A stretch of DNA of 53,625 bases. Origin: SIG575 sp964507395. Its GTDB lineage: Bacteria > Bacillota > Clostridia > Oscillospirales > Acutalibacteraceae. Shown piece by piece: positions 23,850 through 31,403 of this stretch. Within the stretch, counting starts at the first letter, position 1. The number at the start of each line of letters is the position of its first letter. A program made the translations under genes and the position numbers. Below the pieces are notes generated by a model, which worked only from the letters and a program-made list of their open reading frames with translations, searched no databases and was not told the origin of the DNA. The stretch spans positions 1-53,625 of the forward strand of contig CAZDQE010000007.1 in assembly GCA_964507395.1 (NCBI GenBank). The letters are read 5' to 3'.

Positions 23850-24684
23850 CGGAAAGGCTTTGTCAGCAAAGCTTAAGGATAATTTGAAAAATGAAGTTGA
23901 AACACTTAAAGGTGAAGGAATTGAGCCTTGTCTGGCAGTGATAATCGTAGGAGACAATCCTGCATCAAGAGTTTATGTTAACAATAAGAAAAAGTCATGT
24001 GCAGAGCTTGGAATAAAATCTCTTGAATATGCTTTACCTGAGGATACAACTGAGGAAGAACTTCTTTCTCTTATAGAAGAACTCAACTCAAATAAAGATG
24101 TTGACGGAATTCTGTGCCAGCTTCCCTTGCCGAAGCATATCTGCGAAAAAAATATTATCAATGCAATTTCTCCGAAAAAAGATGTGGATGCTTTTCATCC
24201 CGAAAATGTAGGCCATATTATGATCGGCGACTATACTTTCCTCCCTTGCACACCTGCAGGTGTTATGGAAATGCTTAAGGAGTACGAAATTGAAATTGCA
24301 GGCAAAAACTGTGTGGTTGTAGGCAGAAGCAATATTGTCGGAAAGCCGATGACGATGCTTCTTCTGAAAGAGAATGCAACCGTTACTGTCTGTCATTCAA
24401 GAACGAAGGACCTTGCTTCATTTACGAGAGAGGCGGATATCCTTATCAGTGCAGTAGGTAAAGTCGGCCTGATTACCGCGGATATGGTGAAAGAAGATGC
24501 AGTTGTCATTGACGTTGCTATTAACCGCCTTGAAAACGGCAAGCTTTGCGGTGACGTGGATTTTGAAAACGTGAAGGAAAAGGCTTCGTTTATTACACCG
24601 GTTCCCGGCGGTGTAGGACCTATGACTATTGCGGTGCTTATGAAAAATACGGTTAAAGCTACAGAAAACAGAAAAAACAAATAA
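23833..24684 (+). CDS. folD: Bifunctional methylenetetrahydrofolate dehydrogenase/cyclohydrolase FolD
   Basis: 283 aa. Interconverts 5,10-methylene-, methenyl- and 10-formyl-tetrahydrofolate. Key parts: ASRVYVNNKKKSCAELGI (catalytic Lys), DGILCQLPLPKH, DVDAFHPENVG, CTPAGVMEML, the dinucleotide loop VVGRSNIVGKPM, and TPVPGGVGPMT. Length is standard. It starts inside lgt, so the two are coupled. Confidence 0.97.
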   Translation: MAVIIDGKALSAKLKDNLKNEVETLKGEGIEPCLAVIIVGDNPASRVYVNNKKKSCAELGIKSLEYALPEDTTEEELLSLIEELNSNKDVDGILCQLPLPKHICEKNIINAISPKKDVDAFHPENVGHIMIGDYTFLPCTPAGVMEMLKEYEIEIAGKNCVVVGRSNIVGKPMTMLLLKENATVTVCHSRTKDLASFTREADILISAVGKVGLITADMVKEDAVVIDVAINRLENGKLCGDVDFENVKEKASFITPVPGGVGPMTIAVLMKNTVKATENRKNK

Positions 24685-24690
24685 AAACTA

Positions 24691-24719
24691 TTGACAAGCT
24701 TGTGTTGTGATGATATAAT
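24691..24719 (+). promoter_or_regulatory. Promoter of the L21-prp-L27 operon
   Basis: TTGACA (24691-24696), 17 bases, TATAAT (24714-24719): a perfect consensus, as usual for ribosomal genes. Confidence 0.93.
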
Positions 24720-24720
24720 A

Positions 24721-24822
24721 TCTAAGCCGCATACCTCGGGTTCCCAAAGTTGGTGTGTCCAACACCCGCAGTTTACCGTAACTGGAAGAGGGTAGCGAGA
24801 CTATATGAAAGAGGTTGAAGAA
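24721..24822 (+). ncRNA. Ribosomal protein L21 leader
   Basis: The leader contains CCGCATACCTCGGGTTCCC, then a nested stem CGGGT (24737-24741) with ACCCG (24764-24768) over GTTGG/CCAAC, then CAGTT/AACTG (24769-24784). Position before rplU and the shape fit the Firmicutes L21 autoregulatory leader, by which L21 limits its own operon. Confidence 0.75.
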
Positions 24823-24825
24823 CCA

Positions 24826-25137
24826 ATGTACGCAATTATCGAAACCGGCGGAAAGCAGTACAAGGTAGAAGCAGGCGAAGCTCTCTACATTGAAAAGCTT
24901 GATGTTGAAGCAGACTCCGAGATTACCTTTGATAAGGTTATCGCTGTAGGCAAGGAAGATGGCATCGTTGTTGGCGCTCCTTATGTTGAAGGTGCAACAG
25001 TAACAGCAAAAGCTATCAAAAACGGCAAGGCTAAGAAAGTGGTAGTTTTCACTTACAAGTCAAAGAAGAACGAGAAGAGAAAGAAAGGCCACAGACAGCC
25101 CTACACTAAGGTTGAAATCGCAGCCATCAACGCGTAA
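24826..25137 (+). CDS. rplU: 50S ribosomal protein L21
   Basis: 103 aa from the ATG at 24826, where MYAIIETGGKQYKVEAG, the family's N-terminus, begins; GAGGT lies upstream. The frame extends 7 codons to 24805 but this adds only non-conserved residues. The C-terminal KRKKGHRQPYTKV block is the rRNA-binding L21 signature. First gene of rplU-prp-rpmA. Confidence 0.97.
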   Translation: MYAIIETGGKQYKVEAGEALYIEKLDVEADSEITFDKVIAVGKEDGIVVGAPYVEGATVTAKAIKNGKAKKVVVFTYKSKKNEKRKKGHRQPYTKVEIAAINA

Positions 25138-25144
25138 ATCTTAA

Positions 25145-25471
25145 ATGATTACCGTAAAATTTTTTACCAGAAGCGGTGAAGTCAAGGGCTTCGAGGTAAA
25201 GGGCCATTCAGGGCTGGCAGAAAGAGGCGAAGACATCCTTTGTGCCGCAGTTTCTTCAGCGTGCTACATGACAGTCAACACTTTAACGGAAGTGCTGAAG
25301 GTCAAGGTAGATGCAGAAGTGAATGAGGACGGTTATATGAGGGTTGTTGTTCCGGAAGCCACCGAGGAAGCAGAAAATCTTCTTAAAGGTTTTTGTCTTC
25401 ATATACGCGAAATGGCAAAGGATTACCGAAAAAATCTCAAAGTAATTTATGGAGGTGCAGAAAATGCTTAA
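25145..25471 (+). CDS. prp: Ribosomal-processing cysteine protease Prp
   Basis: 108 aa. Removes the N-terminal extension of L27. The catalytic pair is visible as H21 (VKGHSG) and C33 (DILCAAVSSA). It sits, as in other Firmicutes, between rplU and rpmA; its 3' end carries the ribosome binding site of rpmA and overlaps it by 8 bases. Confidence 0.95.
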   Translation: MITVKFFTRSGEVKGFEVKGHSGLAERGEDILCAAVSSACYMTVNTLTEVLKVKVDAEVNEDGYMRVVVPEATEEAENLLKGFCLHIREMAKDYRKNLKVIYGGAENA

Positions 25472-25745
25472 AATTAACATTCAGTTATTTGCTCATAAAA
25501 AAGGTATGGGTTCAACACGTAACGGTCGTGACTCAGAGTCAAAAAGACTTGGCGTAAAGAGAGCAGACGGTCAGTTCGTTCTTGCAGGTAACATCCTTGT
25601 AAGACAGCGTGGTACTCACATCCATCCCGGCGCAAACGTAGGTAAAGGTAAGGACGATACACTCTTTGCTCTTACAGACGGCGTTGTAAGATTCGAAAGA
25701 GTCGGCAAGGATCGCAAGAGAGTAAGCATCTACGCAGAGCAGTAA
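25464..25745 (+). CDS. rpmA: 50S ribosomal protein L27 with cleaved N-terminal extension
   Basis: 93 aa from the ATG at 25464, where GGAGGTG stands upstream. The N-terminus MLKINIQLFA|HKKGMGST shows the extension ending in LFA before the mature HKKG, the Prp cleavage pattern known from S. aureus. The mature N-terminus reaches the peptidyl-transferase centre. The ORF extends to 25449 but without a ribosome binding site. Confidence 0.96.
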   Translation: MLKINIQLFAHKKGMGSTRNGRDSESKRLGVKRADGQFVLAGNILVRQRGTHIHPGANVGKGKDDTLFALTDGVVRFERVGKDRKRVSIYAEQ

Positions 25746-25767
25746 TTAAAAGTAAATAAGCTTTTCA

Positions 25768-25801
25768 ACCGCTTCGGATTTTCTGAGGCGGTATTTTTTT
25801 T
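25768..25801 (+). terminator. Terminator of rplU-prp-rpmA
   Basis: ACCGCTTC (25768-25775) pairs with GAGGCGGT (25785-25792), with one G-U, followed by at least eight T. Confidence 0.88.
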
Positions 25802-25832
25802 CTTTCTCAGTAACCAACTTTAGGTTTCTCCA

Positions 25833-25870
25833 TATAATGGAATGTAAAGGCTGAGGCGAAAGCCTGAGCC
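25833..25870 (+). promoter_or_regulatory. Promoter -10 and leader hairpin of the Cys-rich peptide gene
   Basis: TATAAT at 25833-25838 (weak -35) is followed by a hairpin at 25849-25870: GGCTGAGGC, GAAA tetraloop, GCCTGAGCC, with one G-G mismatch in the stem. The stem ends 8 bases before AAAGGAGG, so it may stabilise a short mRNA. Confidence 0.55.
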
Positions 25871-25892
25871 CAAATTGAAAGGAGGAACTAAT

Positions 25893-26051
25893 ATGTGTAA
25901 CACATTATTCGGCGGTAGCAACTGTTCATGGGTTATTATCCTTATTCTCATTCTCTTATTCTGCGATAACGGCTCTTCTAACACATACGGTTGCGGTTGT
26001 GCTCGCGACACATCATGCGGTTGTTCAAACAACTGTGGCTGCGGTTGCTAA
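25893..26051 (+). CDS. Small Cys-rich membrane peptide (52 aa)
   Basis: 52 aa with AAAGGAGG 8 bases before the ATG. MCNTLFGGSNCS, a hydrophobic helix (WVIILILILLFC), then a tail rich in Cys, Gly and Asn with repeated CGC units ending CGCGC: 11 Cys in all. Similar short proteins in clostridia are often labelled 'high-cysteine HCB protein' (from memory). The tail could bind metal or form a cross-linked coat. It has its own hairpin leader and a strong terminator, so it is a stand-alone unit. Confidence 0.8.
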   Translation: MCNTLFGGSNCSWVIILILILLFCDNGSSNTYGCGCARDTSCGCSNNCGCGC

Positions 26052-26073
26052 CTGAGGCTCCTGCTATCTGAAA

Positions 26074-26101
26074 ATCCCCCTGCGGAAGTCCGCAGGGGGA
26101 T
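26074..26101. terminator. Bidirectional terminator
   Basis: ATCCCCCTGCGGA and TCCGCAGGGGGAT (13-bp perfect stem) lie between the convergent Cys-rich peptide and rubrerythrin genes. Confidence 0.9.
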
Positions 26102-26135
26102 AATTTGTTATTGTGAATATTTGTCGACTGTCGAA

Positions 26136-26678
26136 TTAATAGTTTTCAGCTTTGATTTCAAAGTATGCCTTGGGATGTGCACAAACGGGGCACATTTCAG
26201 GAGCTTTTTTGCCAACAACGATGTGTCCGCAGTTGCGGCATTTCCAGATTGTGTCGCCGTCTTTTGAGAATACAACACCGTCTTTTACGTTAGCAAGGAG
26301 CTTGAGGTAACGCTCTTCGTGTTCTTTTTCGATTTTAGCAACCATTTCAAAGAGAGCAGCTATATCGTCAAAGCCTTCTTCTCTTGCTTCCTTTGCGAAG
26401 CCCGCATACATGTCTGTCCATTCGTAATTTTCGCCTGCAGCAGCATCAGCGAGGTTTTCCTCTGTTGAGGGAACTGCACCGCCATGAAGAAGCTTGAACC
26501 AGATTTTTGCGTGCTCCTTTTCGTTTTCTGCTGTTTCGAGGAAAAGAGCAGCTATTTGCTCGTAACCGTCCTTCTTAGCCTTGCTTGCATAGTAAGTGTA
26601 CTTGGTTCTTGCCTGTGTTTCACCTGCAAATGCAGCCATAAGGTTGGCTTCTGTTCTTGTTCCTTTAAGTTCTTTCAT
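26136..26678 (-). CDS. rbr: Rubrerythrin
   Basis: 180 aa. A di-iron four-helix N-terminal domain (TEANLMAAFAGETQART, ENEKEHAKIW, KIEKEHEERY) with a C-terminal rubredoxin domain (CRNCG ... CPVCAHPKAYF). Reduces H2O2 in the anaerobic cytoplasm. Domain order is the reverse of that of the protein at 9084. AGGGAGG precedes the ATG, with a palindrome just upstream. Confidence 0.96.
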   Translation of the reverse strand: MKELKGTRTEANLMAAFAGETQARTKYTYYASKAKKDGYEQIAALFLETAENEKEHAKIWFKLLHGGAVPSTEENLADAAAGENYEWTDMYAGFAKEAREEGFDDIAALFEMVAKIEKEHEERYLKLLANVKDGVVFSKDGDTIWKCRNCGHIVVGKKAPEMCPVCAHPKAYFEIKAENY

Positions 26679-26692
26679 TGTTTATTCCTCCC

Positions 26693-26706
26693 TTGACATA
26701 AGTCAA
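26693..26706. promoter_or_regulatory. Palindrome before rbr
   Basis: TTGACATAAGTCAA, with perfect arms TTGAC/GTCAA, lies 15 bases before the rbr start, next to the ribosome binding site. It is a possible operator. AATTATAAATAAAAC upstream is loosely like a PerR box. Confidence 0.4.
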
Positions 26707-26741
26707 TTTGTTTTATTTATAATTCCCGCTATAGCAGGAAA

Positions 26742-27194
26742 TTATTTCTTGTTTCTTAAAATTTTGAAAAAATTTGTGAGAAGAAGCGAACATTCTTCCT
26801 CGCAGACACCTTTTATAATTTCAGGTTTATGGTTGTAAGGCAAATCGAAAAGATTTACTACACTGCCGCATGAACCGGCTTTGCGGTCAGATGCTCCGTA
26901 AATCAGCCTTTTTATACGCGAGTTTATAATTGCACCTGTGCACATGGGGCAAGGCTCAAGAGTTACATAAAGATCGCATTTCCAGAGTCTCCAGCCGCCG
27001 AGAGTTCTGCAAGCCTCGTTAATCGCTTCGATTTCGGCATGAGCTAAGGCGTTTTTGTCTTTTTCCCGTCTGTTTCTGCCTCTTCCGACAATTTTTCCGT
27101 CCCATACGGCAACAGCTCCTACGGGAACCTCACCTTCTTTTGCGGCTTCTTCCGCAAGGCGAAGCGCTTCGTTCATAAAGAAAATATCATCCAT
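26742..27194 (-). CDS. tadA: tRNA-specific adenosine deaminase
   Basis: 150 aa. Converts the wobble adenosine 34 of tRNA-Arg(ACG) to inosine. Zinc motifs are H52-A-E54 (LAHAEIEAI) and P-C82-P-M-C85 (LEPCPMCTGA). The frame extends 3 codons to a GTG at 27203; the ATG is preferred. It overlaps the CPBP gene end by 8 bases. The C-terminus (LLLTNFFKILRNKK) is typical. Confidence 0.95.
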   Translation of the reverse strand: MDDIFFMNEALRLAEEAAKEGEVPVGAVAVWDGKIVGRGRNRREKDKNALAHAEIEAINEACRTLGGWRLWKCDLYVTLEPCPMCTGAIINSRIKRLIYGASDRKAGSCGSVVNLFDLPYNHKPEIIKGVCEEECSLLLTNFFKILRNKK

Positions 27195-28185
27195 TGAAAT
27201 CACCGAACAATGTGTAAAATACCATAATCAGCATGGCTATCACCATGGGAACATTGAATAGAAATGATGAAACCTTCTCTTTTACAGGAAGCATTGGCAT
27301 GGGATTTTTGAGTCTGTTTCTTTTACCTGAAAGGAAGAAAAACACTGCCGAGAGAATACCGGCTACCATAACGACAGAGATTACAACTGCATAAAATTTG
27401 TTAGCCGATTCTTCATTGGTTTCATTAAGGACACTGAGTATAACCGAAAAGCTGTTGTTAAGTGCGTGGACGATAACAGCAGGCCATACAGAATTTGTTG
27501 AAACTGCAATATATCCGAAAACTATTCCTGCAATAAAGGCGAAAATTCCCTGAACCGCATTCCGGTGCATCAGACCGAAAACCAGGGCAGTCATGACAAT
27601 TGCAAATTTGTCACCGTATTTTCTGAGTGGCTGCATTGTAACTGCACGCATTGTGAATTCTTCAATTATAGCAGGAGGAACGATTGTTGAAAAAGCAAAA
27701 AGAAATAGATCCGTTCCCTCTGTAGGTATCTCGTAATCGGGAACTGAAGTGAGCGTTATACCGATTTGCTCAAAGAACATCGCAATAACTGAGGAGATGT
27801 AGTCGCCTGCGAAGCAAAGCATAAGTCCGAGGGGGATGGAGATTGCAAAGAGAAGAGGTGACTTAGGTTTTTCAAAACTCAGTGCGATTTTTTCTTTGAC
27901 CTGTTTGTTTGAGAAAGTGTAAACGATAAAAAACGGCAGAAAGAGAAAGAAAACCATAAGAAACATTTCAACGCAGTATTGCAATGAAATGCTGTCGGAA
28001 TAGACTTCAAAAAGACCTGTGAATCCCAGAAGCAGACCTAAACATGTAGGAGCGGCAAGAAAAATGAGAATACAGATACCAATGCGTGTGGCATGACTTT
28101 TTATGCTTTTTTTATTATTGATGTTTTGTTCAAAGATGTTGTTATACGGAAAACCTGTATTGAAATCATAGAGTCCTTTGTTCAT
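27187..28185 (-). CDS. CPBP-family intramembrane glutamic endopeptidase
   Basis: 332 aa with about eight membrane helices. All CPBP/Abi motifs are present: PAIIEEFTMRAV (EExxxR), VFGLMHRNAVQG (FxxxH) and the final HALNNS (HxxxN). The family includes CAAX prenyl proteases and bacteriocin immunity/processing proteins; the target here is unknown. It is translationally coupled to tadA. Confidence 0.92.
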   Translation of the reverse strand: MNKGLYDFNTGFPYNNIFEQNINNKKSIKSHATRIGICILIFLAAPTCLGLLLGFTGLFEVYSDSISLQYCVEMFLMVFFLFLPFFIVYTFSNKQVKEKIALSFEKPKSPLLFAISIPLGLMLCFAGDYISSVIAMFFEQIGITLTSVPDYEIPTEGTDLFLFAFSTIVPPAIIEEFTMRAVTMQPLRKYGDKFAIVMTALVFGLMHRNAVQGIFAFIAGIVFGYIAVSTNSVWPAVIVHALNNSFSVILSVLNETNEESANKFYAVVISVVMVAGILSAVFFFLSGKRNRLKNPMPMLPVKEKVSSFLFNVPMVIAMLIMVFYTLFGDFNG

Positions 28186-28216
28186 GGTGACCTCCCTTTC
28201 TCATTATTTTGGTCTG

Positions 28217-28252
28217 AAAAAGCCGCTGAAATTCATAAATGAATACAGCGGC
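28217..28252 (-). terminator. Terminator of the lipoprotein gene
   Basis: GCCGCTG (28222-28228) and CAGCGGC (28246-28252), with an inner ATTCAT/ATGAAT stem and a T run on the minus strand. Confidence 0.88.
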
Positions 28253-28269
28253 AAAATTTTAAGATGGGA

Positions 28270-29079
28270 TTAATCTTCGGCGGGTTTCTCCCAGTTAACG
28301 GTGTAATTTTCGTTTTCTGTAAGATTGAAAGTAACTTTTTCATTCTTTACATCAGCAAATTCGCCCTGACCTGTAACATCTGCAGTAACCTTGATTACTC
28401 TTGAGTATGAAGCTGATATAATATTGTCAGAGCCTCTGTCAACTGTGCAAACGATTCTGCCGCCGTTGTATTCAACATCATAATCGCTTACTGTAATAAG
28501 GTTGCCGGCTTTTGCGATTTCTTCAAGAATAGCTTCTTTATCGTTAACGTTGAAGACTTTGCTGAGACCGTCTGCTTCAAGGGGAGTTGCATCGTCCTTG
28601 AAATCAATTGTTATGATAAAGTTATCATCTGTCTGTGAACAGGTAGCAAGTTCAACCTGCTTGAAATCAACAATGCTTGAAACAGAAGATGCTTCAAGAG
28701 GATAAACCTCAACAGGTGTGCCTTCAAGGCTTCTGTCGACAAACTCGTCTTTTGCGTACTCGATGATAAAATCAGCAACTGTGGGGAAAGCAGCTTTAAG
28801 ATATTCATTCTGGCTTTCAAAGTCCTTTGCTGAGAAATCTCTGCTGAGAGTTACATTGAAGGGCTCAGCCTTTTTAAGGTCAGCAGAAATCCTGTTGAAA
28901 TAATCTACAATCTCTTTTGTGTTTGAGGGCTTTTCTGATTTGTTTGTGTAGGGAACAGTAGTTGAAGTTTCCTCTACGAAAAATTCCTGTATTTTTTCAG
29001 TTGCAGAACAGGAAGCAAGAGAGAAAACGATAATGCCTGTCAGAACGACAGCGATAAATTTTTTAATTGAACTTTTCAT
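28270..29079 (-). CDS. Lipoprotein of unknown function
   Basis: 269 aa. Signal peptide and lipobox LASC (Cys24), a Thr/Ser/Pro linker (SATEKIQEFFVEETSTTVPY), then two similar alpha/beta stretches with strands such as DNFIITIDFKDDATPLEADG and GRIVCTVDRGSDNIISASYS. No known catalytic motif is visible. It has its own terminator, and precedes the CPBP and tadA genes. Confidence 0.8.
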   Translation of the reverse strand: MKSSIKKFIAVVLTGIIVFSLASCSATEKIQEFFVEETSTTVPYTNKSEKPSNTKEIVDYFNRISADLKKAEPFNVTLSRDFSAKDFESQNEYLKAAFPTVADFIIEYAKDEFVDRSLEGTPVEVYPLEASSVSSIVDFKQVELATCSQTDDNFIITIDFKDDATPLEADGLSKVFNVNDKEAILEEIAKAGNLITVSDYDVEYNGGRIVCTVDRGSDNIISASYSRVIKVTADVTGQGEFADVKNEKVTFNLTENENYTVNWEKPAED

Positions 29080-29184
29080 AAAACATCCTCCTCAGAGTAA
29101 AAACAATATCGTCAAAAAACATTGTATCACAGATTTTCAAATTTTCATAGCCATTTTTGAAATTTTTTGGGAATTTTTTTAATT

Positions 29185-30372
29185 TTATTTTTCTTCGTAC
29201 AAAAATACACCTGAAACAACTGTTTTGAGGGCAGTCTCGATAGTCTTGACCTTCATATCTTCGAAGGTGTCAGGGCTTTTTGCGTAAGCTTCCGGAAGAG
29301 AGGTAAGAGTGCAGGTGTCGATTCCCATTGCCGAAATGCAGGAAGCATCTGCGGAATATTTACCCTGAAGAGCACTGCTACCGATTTCTGTGCCTGCATC
29401 TTTTGCTCCTTCTTCAATGAAAGACAGTGATTTTTCTGAGCCTTTAGCCTTGATAATGCCGAGATTTTTCTCTTCTCCGGCAATTGAATCAAGACAGATG
29501 CATGTTGTGGAAATGTCTGAAAAATCATTTGAGTGGATGCTTGCGAAAGCTTTTGCACCTGCTGAATCGTACTCATGCGCGCTTGTGATAAGAACGCAGA
29601 TTTCAAGTGACGGCATGCGGATTCCGTTATCCTTGAGATATTTAAGAACTGCGATTGAAGCGAAAGAACCAGAAAGGTTTTTTGATGCACCCTCGGAAAA
29701 ATCCTTGCTGTCTGCGAAAATGGGGATAAGGGCGAAGGGGATGAAGATTATCAGGGCGAGTGATGCGAATCTGAGATTCGGAATCTTTGAAAACAAGTCA
29801 AATGATGCACTGAGGAACATCATTACAATTGTAAGAACGAATCCGATTGTTGTAACTATCATAAAGGGAAGTGTTGCAAATTTGTGCTTAGGTAAAGAAT
29901 CGCTGTTTGCAAGCAGAATCAATCTTTTCTTTGCTTCCTCGTCTGCTTTTCTTACTGCGAAAATGTTTGCACTTTCTGATTTTTTAGCAAAAACCTTGCT
30001 TGTGAAGCCTGTGAAAAGGTTTGCAACACCTAAAATTACGGACACTGCCGAGCCGATTGCAGGTATTGTTTCATCAGGGAAAATTCCGAAGCATTCAAGT
30101 ATTACAAGTGCTGCTGCCAGAATGAAGAACACAAGCGTGAAAATGTTTTCGCTGAAAGATGTTGTTTTCGCAAAACTGAAGGTTTCCGTCTCTACGCTGT
30201 CTGCACATGTTTCAAGCTCGTTTACGAGATGCTTCTGCAAATCTTTTTCGCTGTCCGAGCCTGCAGGACGGGGACCGTAATTTTTGCAGGCGTTTTTTGA
30301 CTGTCTGTAGGAGTAGTTTACATACTCTCTGATTTTTGAATCATAATTTTTTACGCTGTCTCTGGCTTTCAT
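29185..30372 (-). CDS. M28-like membrane protein with degenerate active site
   Basis: 395 aa. N-terminal NYGPRPAGSDSEKDLQKHLV is the usual start of M28 aminopeptidases; four membrane helices are inserted (about 75-130 and 165-215). The zinc motifs are eroded: LANSDS stands for AHxDS (His lost), GASKNLSG for GAxDNASG (bridging Asp lost), SAHEYDSAGA for the EExGLxGS block, and YSADASCI for the final SDH (His lost). It is therefore probably not an active zinc peptidase. The ATG at 30372 has GAGGT upstream; an earlier ATG (30405) would overlap trpS. Confidence 0.75.
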   Translation of the reverse strand: MKARDSVKNYDSKIREYVNYSYRQSKNACKNYGPRPAGSDSEKDLQKHLVNELETCADSVETETFSFAKTTSFSENIFTLVFFILAAALVILECFGIFPDETIPAIGSAVSVILGVANLFTGFTSKVFAKKSESANIFAVRKADEEAKKRLILLANSDSLPKHKFATLPFMIVTTIGFVLTIVMMFLSASFDLFSKIPNLRFASLALIIFIPFALIPIFADSKDFSEGASKNLSGSFASIAVLKYLKDNGIRMPSLEICVLITSAHEYDSAGAKAFASIHSNDFSDISTTCICLDSIAGEEKNLGIIKAKGSEKSLSFIEEGAKDAGTEIGSSALQGKYSADASCISAMGIDTCTLTSLPEAYAKSPDTFEDMKVKTIETALKTVVSGVFLYEEK

Positions 30373-30385
30373 GGGAAAGACCTCC

Positions 30386-31393
30386 TTATCTGAGAACATA
30401 GCCAATCTTTTTCATGGCTTTGTCCAGTGTTCTCTGTGAAATTCTTGTTGCAATATCAGAGCCCTTGAGCATCATTTCTTTGAGTGCGGCAGGGTCTTTC
30501 ATATACATTTCGAAGTTTTCGCGTATGGGACGAAGCTCTTCAACTACTGCTTCTCCTACGGCTGTTTTGAAGTCACCGTAGCCTTTGCCTGAAAACTCTT
30601 TTTCAATCTGCTCGTAGTCAAGACCTGTGCAGCATGAATAGATGTTCATAAGGTTTGAAACACCGGGTTTGTTTTCCTCGTCAAAGCGGACAGATGCTTC
30701 GCTGTCTGTAACTGCTGAACGCATTTTTTTCATGATAGCTTCAGGCTTATCCAGCATTGAGATGAAGGATTTTACGTTTTCATCAGATTTGCTCATTTTC
30801 TTTGAAGGGTCCTGAAGCGACATGATTCTTGCACCTGCTTTAGGAATGTAAGGCTCAGGGATAGTGAAAACATTTCCGTACATGCCGTTGAATCTTGCGG
30901 CGATATCTCTTGCAATTTCAAGATGCTGCTTCTGGTCGGCACCCACGGGAACGAAATCTGCCTGATAGAGAAGAATGTCAGCCGCCATGAGAACGGGGTA
31001 GGAGAAAAGTCCTACATTGATGTTGTCTGCGTGTGAGCGTGATTTATCCTTGAACTGAGTCATTCTGCTCATTTCTCCGAACTGTGTGTAGCAGTTGAGG
31101 ATCCATGCAAGCTGAGCGTGTGTGGGAACATGGCTCTGAACAAAAACGATGCTTTTTTCGGGAGAAAGACCGATTGAAAGGAGAAGTGCATAAGCTTCAG
31201 TGATCTGCTTTCTGAATTGCTGAGGCTCCTGTCTTACCGTAATTGCATGAAGGTCAGCAACTGCGTATGCCGCATCAAAGTCATCCTCAAGAGCTTTCCA
31301 GTTTTTGAGGGCACCCAGGTAATTTCCGAGAGTAGGTGTGCCTGTAGGCTGGATACAACTGAGTATCTTCTTTTTCTTTTCTGTATTTTCCAT
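30386..31393 (-). CDS. trpS: Tryptophanyl-tRNA synthetase
   Basis: 335 aa, class I synthetase. HIGH-type motif as PTGTPTLGNYLGAL near the N-terminus, KMSKS as KKMSKSDEN near residue 200, and VPVGADQKQHLEIARDIA between. No T-box leader is visible before it or before the operon's first gene. Ten bases separate it from the aminotransferase. Confidence 0.97.
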   Translation of the reverse strand: MENTEKKKKILSCIQPTGTPTLGNYLGALKNWKALEDDFDAAYAVADLHAITVRQEPQQFRKQITEAYALLLSIGLSPEKSIVFVQSHVPTHAQLAWILNCYTQFGEMSRMTQFKDKSRSHADNINVGLFSYPVLMAADILLYQADFVPVGADQKQHLEIARDIAARFNGMYGNVFTIPEPYIPKAGARIMSLQDPSKKMSKSDENVKSFISMLDKPEAIMKKMRSAVTDSEASVRFDEENKPGVSNLMNIYSCCTGLDYEQIEKEFSGKGYGDFKTAVGEAVVEELRPIRENFEMYMKDPAALKEMMLKGSDIATRISQRTLDKAMKKIGYVLR

Positions 31394-31403
31394 TTGCTTT
31401 ACC

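Noticed and set aside
25820..26032. 70-aa minus-strand ORF opposite the Cys-rich peptide
   Set aside because: No ribosome binding site; the plus-strand 52-aa ORF has a strong one, plus promoter and terminator.
28611..28820. Overlapping 69-aa frame in the lipoprotein gene
   Set aside because: Same-strand shadow frame without own start signals.
29390..30280. 296-aa plus-strand ORF
   Set aside because: Antisense shadow of the M28-like gene, made by its biased codon use; no homology recognised and no ribosome binding site.
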